NCBI GenBank assembly: GCA_002633005.1
Contig: NMRA01000302.1
Span: 257,760-321,759 of the forward strand
Source of the DNA: Phoronis australis
Lineage: Eukaryota > Phoronida > Phoronidae
Direction of reading: 5' to 3'
DNA length: 64,000 nt
The notes below the pieces were generated by a model, which had not been told where the DNA came from, did no database searches, and saw only the letters and a list, made by a program, of their open reading frames with translations. Below, in pieces: positions 1 through 12,600 of this stretch. A program made the position numbers and the translations under genes. How positions within the stretch are numbered: the first letter of the stretch is position 1; each line of letters begins with the position of its first letter.

Positions 1-481
1 AAAAAATCTGTATTAAATTCAGTTCACTATAAAAAAATTCGGTGCCATGGCAAAGGCTATTATTTGGGCTTAGGTTTCGAATAAAAGTGTTTGCGTAAAG
101 ATCCGTTTCATGAAGTTTTTAACAAAAATGAAGCGGAAATAGTGCCTTTAATCCTGGCATCGGACTGACTAAAGAAATATTACTGGAATGAATCAGGAAT
201 TATCACAGCAATGCATCGTACTTATGTTGCCCTCGACTACGATAGACGAGCTGTCAATTCTTAGAAATCCCAGAAATCATCACTGCTTATCTGAGTAAAG
301 AACATGTTGAGACCATTTATACTCCATTATGTGGTCTAGATCGAAAGTTCTCATCTTGGACGGAACATGGGTTAATACTCGTTTTACTGAGAACAGAAGA
401 GAACACATTTTAACTTAGTTTAAAAATGATGGCGCTCGTCAGAAATCACATTTAATGCCACGAGTTTTTGCAAGAACTCAC
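1..481 (-). other. R2 intron running off the left edge
   Basis: Follows the GTGAGT donor at 476-481. By analogy with S1 the GPI exon should come next, but no matching sequence is present to base 1. Nothing else recognised. Confidence 0.5.
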
Positions 482-654
482 AATAACCTCCCTTCTGAAC
501 TGGCTGGTTTCTATCTTCCTCAGTAGGTTGTCGTGTGGCTCGAGGTGGGCTTGTGTTTCCGGTGCCTACCATCACTTCACCGGATCGAACACCCGACAGG
601 GTCCTGCGCAGCACGAATCCGTGGCCTCCCTTTAAGCGTTGTTCAGCTACACAT
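482..654 (-). CDS. R2 exon 12: Ig F/G strands and Pro-rich linker
   Basis: Acceptor TAG at 655-657 and donor GTGAGT. The codon split at the 5' junction restores the Ig Y-R-C-V-A-E motif. Same length (173 nt) as the S1 exon at 52243-52415; the linker half has diverged strongly while the Ig half is conserved. Confidence 0.75.
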
Positions 655-3600
655 CTACTTAGAAAATATATTTATGACAAAGAAGGTGATGAAATATCGC
701 ATATCAATTCAAATTTTCTGAGTAAATTAAGAGTCATATTGACTAAAGACATCGACCTTGATGTTTTGGGATCCGTAACAGAAGGCTAAAATAGATGTGT
801 GATAAACAAAATGGTTCAATAGCGGGATAGCCGCAGTAAAAGTTACAGTTACATGAATTATTGCTTCTTTTTGAGTGAATTTTATCTCTCACAAAATCAT
901 GGTATTTGCATTAATTAAATGGTTACAGTACTAAGCTCAGAATTCTTCCCTGTGTATGTCAGCCAAAACCGATGTTCTTCCAGACTATAAATCAGTTCGC
1001 GCTCCTTTACCGCAATTTTTCAAAAAGAGATGGACTGAAAACTGCGCAAGTTCATCCATGAAAGTAAATAAACTGAGTATGTTTGATATGCATTGAAAGG
1101 ACGGTTATGGGCAAGATAACTTATTTTTTGAGATCAGCCATCAGGTTATGCGTGGTCACAGTTAGTAATAACAGCATAAAAACCCGACAGGTGTCGCAGT
1201 TTTACAGCTCTGTGAAAGCTAATAAATTAAAGAAATGTATCCTATCAAAATGCGTTTTTCTTTTTTAACCCTGGGTGTCTACTGTCGTTATTACACAAAT
1301 CGGCAACCCAATCCCAAGTCTTGAATTCGAAGAATTTCCCCTTTTATAATTTCTATTCCATGTGAGGACAAATTTAAGGTGAATTCCTTTTTATTTTGTG
1401 TTTTTGAGTTGAGTATTCTATGACATTCGCGGACGAGTAGCTGATTTCAGTTCTTACTTGATGATATCAAAAGAAGACGTACATATATGGGGTAAGAGTG
1501 ACGTAATACCTGTAGGATAATATCTCTTTAGTGTGATTGAAACGTAGTAGAAATTGAATAACACGGTTTGTTGTTATGCCCGCAATGTAACGATCGAGGG
1601 CGACCACATTAATTCAAACAAGTTTACGCTAAATATTTGAGTTTGGAAGTCTACCAAGTACCGGCAACTTCAGCGTTTTAAGTCGTCCAGTCCAAAAGTC
1701 AACTTTTGCTAAAGATCTGATATGAACACGTGAGCATTTTCTTAATTGCGCTGACAATTACAATGTCGTAAAATGCCGTTAGTTGGAGGTTTGTTAACGT
1801 CAATAAAACAAATACAATACATATACAAAAAAATAAAACAAAAACAGTACCTATAATCGTTTTCCACTTTTTGTGGTGTTTCTTTGGATATAATGACGGT
1901 CCAGCCCTGGGTGTAGATCGTCACGTTGTTAAGAGCCTTCACAATTTCTGATCGCCTGTCAATTTCATACAGTTTCACGGTATGATGTCCTGAAAAGAAA
2001 CGTTCAAGCAGTCGCCAGGTATCGACTGAAGCAGCGTCACGAAGCAATTTGACGAAAGAGTGTGAACAGGTGAAGTAAACAATGGCTAATCGACGTTTTC
2101 CTTAGACGTTTTCCTTTTAATAAGAGATATTGTCCTTTTTCCGCTAAAACGTTTTTTGAGATAATTGCTGATTGTGATAGACATGTTGAAATTATTAGCT
2201 TTGACAAAAAGTATGAAAGAATAAGGCTCGTCTCTTGGCCATTTTATTACAAATCGCAAAATTTCGCAGTTGTTCAGATGTTTGGCGTACCCACTTGATA
2301 TTTGCCCATTTGGCAGTTTGCTCCCATTGGTACCTGGTATTAAATTTGCTATTTTGCTCTACCCAGTTGGTAGGCAATCGACCAATATCCATGGTGCCTT
2401 CTATCAAATAATTATTTTTAGAGCCGTGACTCTGTACTTCCCAATACAACCTAAAATATACATCATAGTTGTGTTGTTTTTTGTCCCCAATAAATACGCT
2501 TAAATACCCTAAGGAACATGTATTGCAAGTGGTGTTTACTTCGACCAGCAGAGAGGGTGGCTGCCACATTTTTCAGCTCTCTTGCGCGCTGAGGCTGATC
2601 TCAGAAAAATCTTTTTTCTCCTTTTAAGGCGATTTGACATGTTTTTAACCACTTAAAAGATGCTATAAGTTATTGCATCAATCAGACTGCTCTATATTAT
2701 GATAGTTTTACTGTAAGAATAGATTTTTTCATTATCAAACCGGTAAATCCAAGGAAACATCGCCGGAACTGCTTCCGGTGGATTTGACCTCGCTGGTAGC
2801 AATTACATGTATTTATGAGACTGCGTTCACCCATGTCTCATCCTTTCAACCTATTAGAAAGCAACTACTTCCGGTCTTGTTGGGGCACTGCCAGATGAAA
2901 GAGAGGGAGCGAAGGAGGGATGGTGGGAAGGGGGGAGGCCCAGTGAGAGGAAGTGGAAGTGCGAGAGAGAGGGGGGGGTTATATACCAAGTGTGTCCATT
3001 TTTCCTACCTGGACCGGAGTCAGCCTGGCCTGGCATAAAATGAACTTTACACACAATCGTCAACTTTTTGCAGTCCTCCCTTGTGTCCCAGCCTTTCGAC
3101 ACTAACTGTGAAATACGGGGTGCCACTGAAACAGGTCCTTGAATGAATACGTTGTCTACTGGATTTAATATCTCTATACCATGTGTTCCATTAGCAAAAT
3201 CATAGCGGGATTTTCTCTAGATAAGCACATGGGCATGTTTCAGACTATTAAATTTTCAGGCGTGTTTTCGGAATAGGGGGGCGTCTAAATGGAAAGTCAT
3301 TGAAAGCTTTGCTGACATTTTTTTCTTAAAACTGTGCTTAAATTGTTATGTTAATAAGTGCATGGTTCGCTAACACCTTGTTCGTTTTCATAAATCTGAA
3401 TGCTCCATAAAACTGAATTTGCGAGAAAGATATGCCCCTGAGTGGGATTTTTGAGAAAATTTTCCGAATAAAGGCTCCACTATCTGGACACTTGGCACCA
3501 TCAGTTGTAACACCATATGATTTTCCGAAAAAACGGACATGGGCATTTCATTGGATGGGGTTATCCCGGTAACAATAATAAAAAGAAAAAAGAACAACTG

Positions 3601-6600
3601 TATTTTACGTTTGTACGCGCAGAGTAAGAAAACTAGAAACAACAATACTCTGCGCTTGCACACGTTTGCATAGGTTTGGATGAGAATACCACGTGACCAT
3701 AGTCCCCACATGATTAGACAAGGAAAACGTGATGGACGGCAGCAGGATGCAACGCACTCGGTGGCAAAACTATCTCGTAGTGAGAAAACTCGTCAAAATC
3801 ACCTGCTGTTATTGGGCATATACGGTGATGTCTCGTAGAATCTCACAAGATGTTGCTCTTCCAGCGATATATTACAGTAGCGTTATTGAACTTGACAGCG
3901 ATTTTCTGTGGTTACGAAAACAGACATGATCGGGAACAGGCTCAACAGGTTTACGCGCCTGTGGCCTGTTTCACTTCAGTGTACGGCAGTCGCAAGATTT
4001 TTGGCGTAATAGCGAATTTCGAACTTTGTAATGTACGATGCAGCTGAGATATAACTAAAGCGTATTTTAGTTTGACCGTACACTGTATTTGATCCGGTGA
4101 CACGAAGACGTGTAAAGGAAGACAAAAGAACGTCAAATTATTTTTAATTACGATTCGGTTGCACTGAAATCTGGCAACAAATTTTTTCCGTGAATAATGT
4201 GATTACTCTGGTAGTCCTCTTCGGTCGGTCTTCCATGTTGTTTTATCGAAAAAGAGCTCTCTGTTCTATTTATACATGGTCATCTAACTACTTTTCAAAT
4301 AAACATGTGAAAATAGACTCATAGTTTCAAACCACTGTATACACAAACTGAAGGCAGCAAAGAATTTAAATGTCGCTATCTTTACAGACCTTTTCTAAAT
4401 GAAAACTGTTTAAACCAACTTTCAAAATCACTGTTTACTGAACAACCCGATGTTCACGTACGTAGGCATTTGTGTATGTCCTTGTCAAATTTGTCCCACT
4501 TGTTGTTTCCAAGACAAGTGGCTTTGATGGCCTGTTTGTTCATAACATCGCCGTTTATTGCGAAGCCAGTTGCGCAATTGTGCGTTACCTTGATACCCTT
4601 GGCGACCTTTCCCGAGCGAGACGCCTTGTAACCAAAGTAACTATCGATTTCACACATGTCCAAACTCGAACTGACTTCTGCGAGAAAAATGAGACTGTCA
4701 TATCAAATAAAAAAACATAACATTTTCAAAATATTTCATCAGAGTGTCAGAATTCAGACCAAATTTCCACTTTACTCTGTAACTAAAAAGGTCTAAAACT
4801 TGATAACATCTTTATATTTGCTTCATCGACATGTCATTTGTTCAATGCACTGTTTGAAATACTTTAAAAGAAAAAATATTGAAAAGGGAACCTGCGCCCG
4901 AGGTTTAATCTCCAAACTTTAAATTGAACTCGAAATTATGTTTACTGTTTTAGTCAGACTTTCACCCAAATTAAGATTCTGTTAGCCAGTGCTCGAGCAT
5001 ATTGTGGTATACACAAAATGAGTTTTTAGTTCAACTTTTAACTGAGTTTTCCAAAGAGAAATATAATTGAGAAATGATGAAAAGTGACATTATTTGGTAA
5101 AACGGGGCAAATATCTTCAGAATGAGTTCATCCCCAAATGTGTATTGAAGAAAGCGTAAATAATCTCTGGTGTGTCAGTCAAATCATAATTCATGGAGGT
5201 TTATCCTTGACCCTACTCCTTTAAGATTCAGTCTAGTTCCGGGATTGACGTTTAAAAATCAAAATTTGGAAATTTTAGGGTTGATGGCTAAGTTTAACAT
5301 GTGGGTTAATCCGGACGCTTGCAATAACTCCCAAAATAAAACATTTCAAAACTCCTTTTAGCAATAACAACATTGTATTGAAGACCAGAAACAAAACATG
5401 GTGTTCAACAGGGGGCACCTGTACAGTTTTGTGTCAGGACGTGTGGTATGACGATAGTTCACTCACCAGCAGGCCGAGTTTTCCCGAAAACTGAAGACAG
5501 CGCACTCCAGTAGGGATTGGTGTTCATGTTTATTTTACCACGGACCGCCATCAAGTATTCGGTGTCAGGGACGAGATTTGCAATAACATGCGATATTGTC
5601 TTAGAGCCCGTGACGGAAGTATCGGTGAAATTAACTAGCTGCAATGTGAGAGTTCATAGTCAGATTTTGACAGTCTTCGTAAAAATATTTCAACTTCAGA
5701 AGAACTAACTTGTCCATTTTCAATCTTAAAAGTAGCAAACAGAGGAAATGAATGAGTGTTAAAATTTATGATGAAAAAGTTTGCATCTTTGTTGGTAATA
5801 AGTTTGCTGTGGCCAAGAACAGGTCTCATCCATCTTAACATTGATATTAAGTTCTGTCATTATAAATTTCTCTCGTTTGTTAGAGCCTTTAAAAAAGCAT
5901 AATCCATTTACCACACTCTTTGGTCAACAAATAGAAATGGTTACATTTTTTTCAAAAACGACACCAAAATAATTTTTCATAACGTATTCAATTTCAGAAA
6001 AGAAACCGATCGAAAAATCACCGGTTTTTGTCCACGATAGTTAAACTCAGTGTTTTATTGCCCTGACGTCATCGATAATGCGGTAATTTTCCTGCTCCAT
6101 ACCAAAGAAGCTGAAAACCTAAAATCCTGCCTCCCGTTCAGTACCGCTATGACCTCGCTAAAAAGCAAGACTTCGCGAGATTACGTGATAAATTGCCGTG
6201 TAGTTTAAATGAGAACACGTGACTTTGACTAGGATTTAGCTAGGTCCTAGCGTAGGTCCTGGCGTCTACTGAACGCACGCCTGATATGGAATGATTACGG
6301 CAACTGCGATCTATGTACAAATCTATTGAGGAAGAGAGTTTGCACGGCCGCTTGGCCAATTAACAAGTGATGATTGAAATCCTTGAAAGCAGATAATGCC
6401 CTTTAACCTACATGTAACCTAGCCAACACGTGAAAGTTTAAAACAAAAACTCTTAAGCCAGCAAACCTCATTAACAATCTAGGCAAATTCATCAACGTCT
6501 GAGCGGCCGACCTCCCACGTCAAAACAGAATCCATGTTTCGACACACCTAGACAGGGTTTGCCTTGCGAGCATTTCGAAGTGCAAGTTTCTTGCGAGAAA

Positions 6601-9600
6601 ATCTAGATCCCGCAAGGCAATTTAAAACGACGCAAGTATAATTAATCTGTTTACTCCAAAAGTGGAGACTAAGAAAAACAAAGATGTTTTCACTGAAAAT
6701 CATGATATCTACGACCTTTTAAACTTGCGTCAATGCCTGTACTGAGGAAAGTTAAGACAGTGCAACGTTTATGTTTAGAACTGTGATCAAAAGTCATTAA
6801 AAGACCTTCGAGGAAAGGAGTGTCAGTGACAGTCAATCAAAGACCCATTTCGTGATAGTGTGACAGGGGCTTTAAATACAATCCAGACATGGTGAGCTCA
6901 GATATATTATATCCGGTTGTCTGGTAAAGCACAACATTTCGTACCTTTTCATCAGTGCGCAACTTGGTAAAGTAGATGATCTCAAACACCATTCCGCAAG
7001 ATAATTTAAAATGACGCAAGTGTTCTTTTAACAGCAGCCACTATACAGATACCACTCAAGAAGATCCAAGTCTGTCAAAAATATACCAGTCCTCAAGTAG
7101 TACCATTTTCCCAGGTCTTACATGCATAACTACTCAGTGTCCACCAAAAGTAATTCGTGTGGAGAAGAAGAAAAACAACGGAGTTGTTCCACTAAAATCG
7201 TGATACAACCTTTTAAACTTGCGTCAAATGTTGAAGAATTTACGACCCTGCAACGTTTATATCAAAAACTGTCGTCAAAAAGTCATTAAAAGACCTTCGG
7301 TGAAAGGACTGTCAGTGACTGTCAGTGTGACAGAGCTTTAAAGGAGAATGCCAACCGATTTAATTAGTTTTTTTACCGTCTTAAAGGTCTATATCCATAT
7401 CTCCTGTTATACAGTCGACCTCACCTTGCCGAGAGGTGTCACGTTGACTTGTGAGGAAGGTGAGAAATGACGTAGCGACGTCAGTGGTTCGTCTGCAGAG
7501 TGAATGCCGCTATACTGCAGTACATTGTTCCCGCTTGTCCGAACTATGAAGCAGAGAAGAAAGCGGGTATGTCGTTTTTTCAACTTCCTCGAGAGGCCGA
7601 AATGCTTAGGAAGTGGCTCGCCGTAGTGAAGAATGGAAGGTTCGCTGTTAATGAGGCCGTGAAACATCTCCGTGTCTGTGGCCGGCTTTTCGTCGACAAT
7701 GATTTCTCTGCCAAATTCCGGCTTACCAAAGAACTATCCATACGTTCCGTTGCCTGTGCATGTTCACGGCGCCTCTCTTGTATTTCTTGATCATTGTATC
7801 CTGGTTCGAACTGATAGTCTGTGAAACCTAACGATCCGACCCGTGAAGTCTTCGACGATGAGTTCTTGACTAAGTCAGGATTGCTATGTAGACGTTTATT
7901 ATTCTGCGTTCTGCTTCGAAATAAATTATTCTCACCCTAACCAATGCTTATACAAAACTGAAACAAAGTCTGCCTCATTAGATACAATTTGTAATGCCTT
8001 TGCAGTATTCTTTAGTGCAAATGTTGAGAAGCCAGCAATGGCCACTGCGTTACCGGCTTTTGATGCCGGCAATAAAGGTAATTGACCCGGCACCGACGCC
8101 GTGTGAGCCCATGCTAATTCAGTGTTTGCTAACAGAAAGCTGATTTGAAACAATACTCGATTTTATATGCTATGGTCGCATGTTAGGGGAATCTTTATAC
8201 AGAAATACCAATACATTATTCAAATCATTGTTACGGAACAATCTTTGCCCTTACAGTCTGTGGGAGGGGAACCCCGACAAGTAAGTAGGTTTTCAGTTTC
8301 GTGGCTAATTCACATAAATAATTACGTGCACATTATTTCCTTGGCTGACTATTATAGCCTTTTCGTGACTGGAGGTTTAGTTTCCGGCAACTCAAGCTGG
8401 TATATGATTGTGCCAGTCTCGGCGGCCGCGACGGGCCTGATCGGGTTCCGAGCCACTGGCCGGGATAACGAGTCAGTCCCGCCGCTACAGGCCTGATCGG
8501 GGTCCGAACCACTGGCCGGGATAAGTGTTCTGTGTGTGTTTAGAACTAAAAAATCACAAGTCTAAACAACACAGATCTAAGTTCTCCTGTCTGTATTTCA
8601 CGGAAGAATACTTCGAATTTATCTCCGAACAAACCCCAAGCTTCTGCTACGGACCTTGGTAAATTGGCCTGCCGAACTTTGTAGGCTACGGTGTGTCCAA
8701 ATACCAATAAATCCGTAACAGCGGAATAAAACAACACGTTTTTATAAGAACTAGATGTGTTTTAAGGGTTTTACATCGAAGTTTGATGGTTTATTGGTGT
8801 TAAACGATGAATTCAAGCGATAAGCTGACACCAGTAACCCATGTTGTGAACTGCTGAACAGACTGCTCGTGAAACCAATGACGTCATTGGATAATTTCAA
8901 CACCTCCGTCTGCCGTGAGGTGTCAGGTAACGCAACCGAACGAGTAGAACTATAGATCTACTCGATCTAAATTGATGCAAAATAGGTTGTTTTGGGGTGC
9001 CATTCTCCTTTAAATACAATCGAGACATGATCAAATCCGGTTGTAAAGTAAAACACAACTTTTCGTACCTCAACATCAGCGCTCAACTTGCTACGGTAGG
9101 AGACCTCAAACACCATTCCGTTGGCTACTTTTAAAGTTACGTCCATGCCATGCGGGGGCCTCCACGTCACGTTCAACTTTGTGCTTGGGTCACCGATAGC
9201 GGGACTTGCACTTAGTTTTTGAACTCGGTCGGGCTTGACTGGAATAAAATTGTACATCAGGACTTTGCTAAGCAGTGCTGTCAGTGGTAAAATAAGTGGT
9301 AAGTTGGCGCTCAAAGACCACCGTATTACCTTGAGCACTGAACGTAACTTACAATATACGTTGCATAGGCGCTACGTTCAAAGGCCAAAAACTGGTTGGC
9401 TGCGCCTACATGCGCCTACGCCCCACTGCAGCACTGCTGTTACGAAAAGTAAAGGCAAGACTTTATGCAATTTCTCCGATGTATACAACACACCAAACAG
9501 TGTCAACGTCAGCGAAAGGATAAAGCATCGAATGCTGGGAAGAAACTAAAGAGCTGCTGAGAAAAGTGGTCGGAGGGAGGTATCGGCACAGATGCACGTT

Positions 9601-12600
9601 GGAAAGTGAATAATTCTTCCCTAAGCAGAAATGTAAAGTTTGATTACGACTCAAGTTTTAAGTAACGTCATCGGCAAGACTGCAATTAACCAAGAATTTA
9701 GAATTTCGTAATTATACGGCTAAACTCAGTAAAGAAAATATTTTCTGGCGGAAATAAAGACTTAAGAATGTATTTGTTGATATCAGTCTTATAACCATCT
9801 TTTTTGAAAGATTTGGTGTTTTAAAAACAAGTTCAGACCACTTTATGTACTCATGCACTGTACCATATACTGGGCTTCTGGTTATTGGAAATGGGGTGCT
9901 CCAACCTTATTCAAAAAATTGTCCATTTTTACGATGTTACATTTGTGTCTAGCAAATTTTAAATATCTTATCCCCATTCTCGGGGAACTTCAAGTACAAA
10001 ATATATACCGCGTAGCGAGAAAAAAAAATTATCAGAACCCCCTTAGAACCGCGCATCCGCGTAGATATTTGTTTACTACTTATCCAAGGTCAAAGGTTAA
10101 AGGGCTTTCAAATAAATCGAATCTTCCGCCAGGTACAGAACAGCTTCGTATACCCTTAGTCCTTTCATTCACAAAGTCTCCATGAGAACCAACGAGGTGT
10201 TTTTATGATAGAATGGTGCCGGGGAAAACGAAGTCAAAACGTAGTTTTGATCCTAAGGGAGTTGTCCGTCTACGTGCATACTACCGTTGGCGTTGAAAAC
10301 GAATGCTACGAGTCGCCTCAGGCCTCTGTGGTCATGAACACAGAAAGTTGTGGAAAGAGATAAATCCTTACCCCAATTCCTTAATTCAATTAATAAGTTG
10401 ACATTTCGATGATCTCATGCTAACGACATACTTTAACCACCGATTCGATTTTTGTAATCCATTTCTTACCTGGTTTCGTATTAGTCTCCCAGCACGTGAC
10501 CTGTGCAGGCTATGAACTGTGACCTACTTAGAAAGTAGGGCGTGAACAACAGTAAAAGTTGGCTGGGAACAATACGTCTAACTGAGGTTCTAATGATACT
10601 TAAGTTGGTTTCGCATTGCAAAATCAGTTGACATTGCGGGTGAACGTTGAAATAGTTAACATAGTTAAAGATTGTATGTGTTATGTGTACCGAAAACAAG
10701 TTTTCACCGAGTAATTAACCGAAGACTTTGAGATTTTTACTTGTCCCAGTTTAATCGTTTTTTCTCGGCTTCGGAAAATCGACTTTATTTGAACTTAGTT
10801 CTCAAAAACGGCTGAATGGATTTCGCTGAAACTTTTCAAACTTAATATTTAGCCATCAGTCTCAAAAATGCTATTAGGATTTTTGATATAAAGGACTAGT
10901 TTTTGCGTAATGTGACAAAGACGAATACGGCTTCAATTTTTTTACAAAAAACCTTACCTTTTGCGAGTTGATATAAACCTAACGAACAGACTAATCGAAA
11001 ATTCCTAACAGATTTTTGAGTTAACTGGTGAAGTTTTCATTTAAAAAAGGTTTCATTAAAATCGACCGAGGGGTTATTTTGCTATGAATGTACCTTTCTT
11101 AAAAATGAAATTTTGACTTAAAAAAGATTTTACGTAAAATAGTAATGGCACATGAATACAAAAAGTACATTTACATTTCCTGGTCTGCGTTCTTTCAGAA
11201 ACTACCACTTTTACTAGTTGACAAAGCTTAGTTTTTTGATATACGAATGAGAATGGAGGCCACTAAATAAGGTTGGAGATAACCCTAAACGAGTTCGTTC
11301 CAGTGAAAGGCGTACGTGCACAGTTAAGTTTGCGTCACCATAAAATTGCACAAATGTCGCAAAATTGCACTCACATTTCAACTCTGGATCTACCTAAGGG
11401 ATAAACGATAAATGGGCCTTACTTATCTCCGGGTTGGCTTTAACCTCATACATTTGGGGTCCAACCGAGTCTTGTCCTCGCGTGACCTCGACTATGAAGC
11501 AGTAGGTGCGATATTTTTGGAACAAGTGTGGATATCTATAGCTGGAGAATTTGGAGAAATATATCCTGAAGACCGTGAATTGTCCAGTGATCTCCTTCTC
11601 TGGTATGATCTCCTTAGAGTCGTCCACGAGGCCAGGCGTGTTTGTCGGACAGCTGTTACTGCAAGCAGATGCAGTGGGTGACATATCATGTTTAGTTATA
11701 CCGGTGCTTCCAGAAAGGACGGAAGTAAAAGAATCGTCGTATTTTTTGGAAAACCTCGAATGGCTTCGCCAACACACTTTCACGACATTGTTTTTTTTTT
11801 GAAAAATTAGACAGCTGCACTGGCCATTTGGTTTGTGATTCTTAAGGTCTCCAGATAGAATTTAAATGTCGTTTCAAAACAATTAATTCATTGCCAAACA
11901 CGACGCTTTGCTTTTCAGTTTCACAATTTATTTTTAGTTGTTTTTAATTTTTGTTGGAATTGTTAATAGAAAGAATGTAGGTGGTCTGATGTAATTTGCG
12001 GTGCATCAGACGTGCGCAGGTCTCATGATTGGCCCATTGCATCAATCACTTGTGCTAAAAACACAAAGGGTTTTCTTGGACGAGGTTGTAAAAAGCATTG
12101 CCTTGATTTTCTGGAGATCCTCGAATGAGTTCGCAAAGAAATTAATTCTAATACAATTTCAAAACATTGTCTTTTTGAAATATTTGACAGCTGCACTGGT
12201 CATTTGGCTTGAGATTATTAAGGTCACCTGGTAGAATTTAAAAGTCAGATCAATGTACATGTAAAATAAATGACCTGTTCATCCTACATAAAAAAGGGCG
12301 ACAGACTGGGCATGTACCCAGTTGCGTACACCCATCCTGCAGCATCCGTGGGATACCCATTAATAGGTTCAAGTACAATGTATATAATACAGAACGCTGG
12401 CTTCTATATTTACGAGTTCGTCTGCATTTTCATTGCCGTCAATTCCCACATGGGTTCTGACCGAGTGTATATTGACGATTATTGCAATTGCAAGCTTGTT
12501 AAGCTCATTATGCAAACATGAACAAAACGAGAATTTACCCTTGTTTTCTTTAGGGCTTTTATTGCTGCTGAGAAGTTTCAAGAAGTGTAGCTCACGTTTT

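Larger units (their letters stand above)
7342..9009 (+). mobile_element. TTAA-flanked DNA transposon with THAP relic
   Basis: Begins AGGAGAATG and ends with its reverse complement CATTCTCCT, flanked on both sides by TTAA (7338-7341, 9010-9013). R1 has the uninterrupted site with one TTAA in GAGCTTTAAATACAAT near 21886-21900. TTAA duplication, an AGG start and an internal THAP domain suggest the Kolobok superfamily. No catalytic domain is recognisable. A GC-rich ~50-base direct duplication lies at 8415-8522. Confidence 0.8.

Noticed and set aside
482-4677. Sushi-Ig exons at the left edge as an independent gene
   Set aside because: No signal-peptide exon, promoter block or upstream GPI exon separates them from R2, and the phase fits R2 exon 8. 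Kept as an alternative in the R2 entry.
11412-11681. Plus-strand ORFs opposite R exon 6, conserved at 22996-23265
   Set aside because: Shadow of the D1 exon. The minus frame has splice sites, the cysteine motif and the phases.
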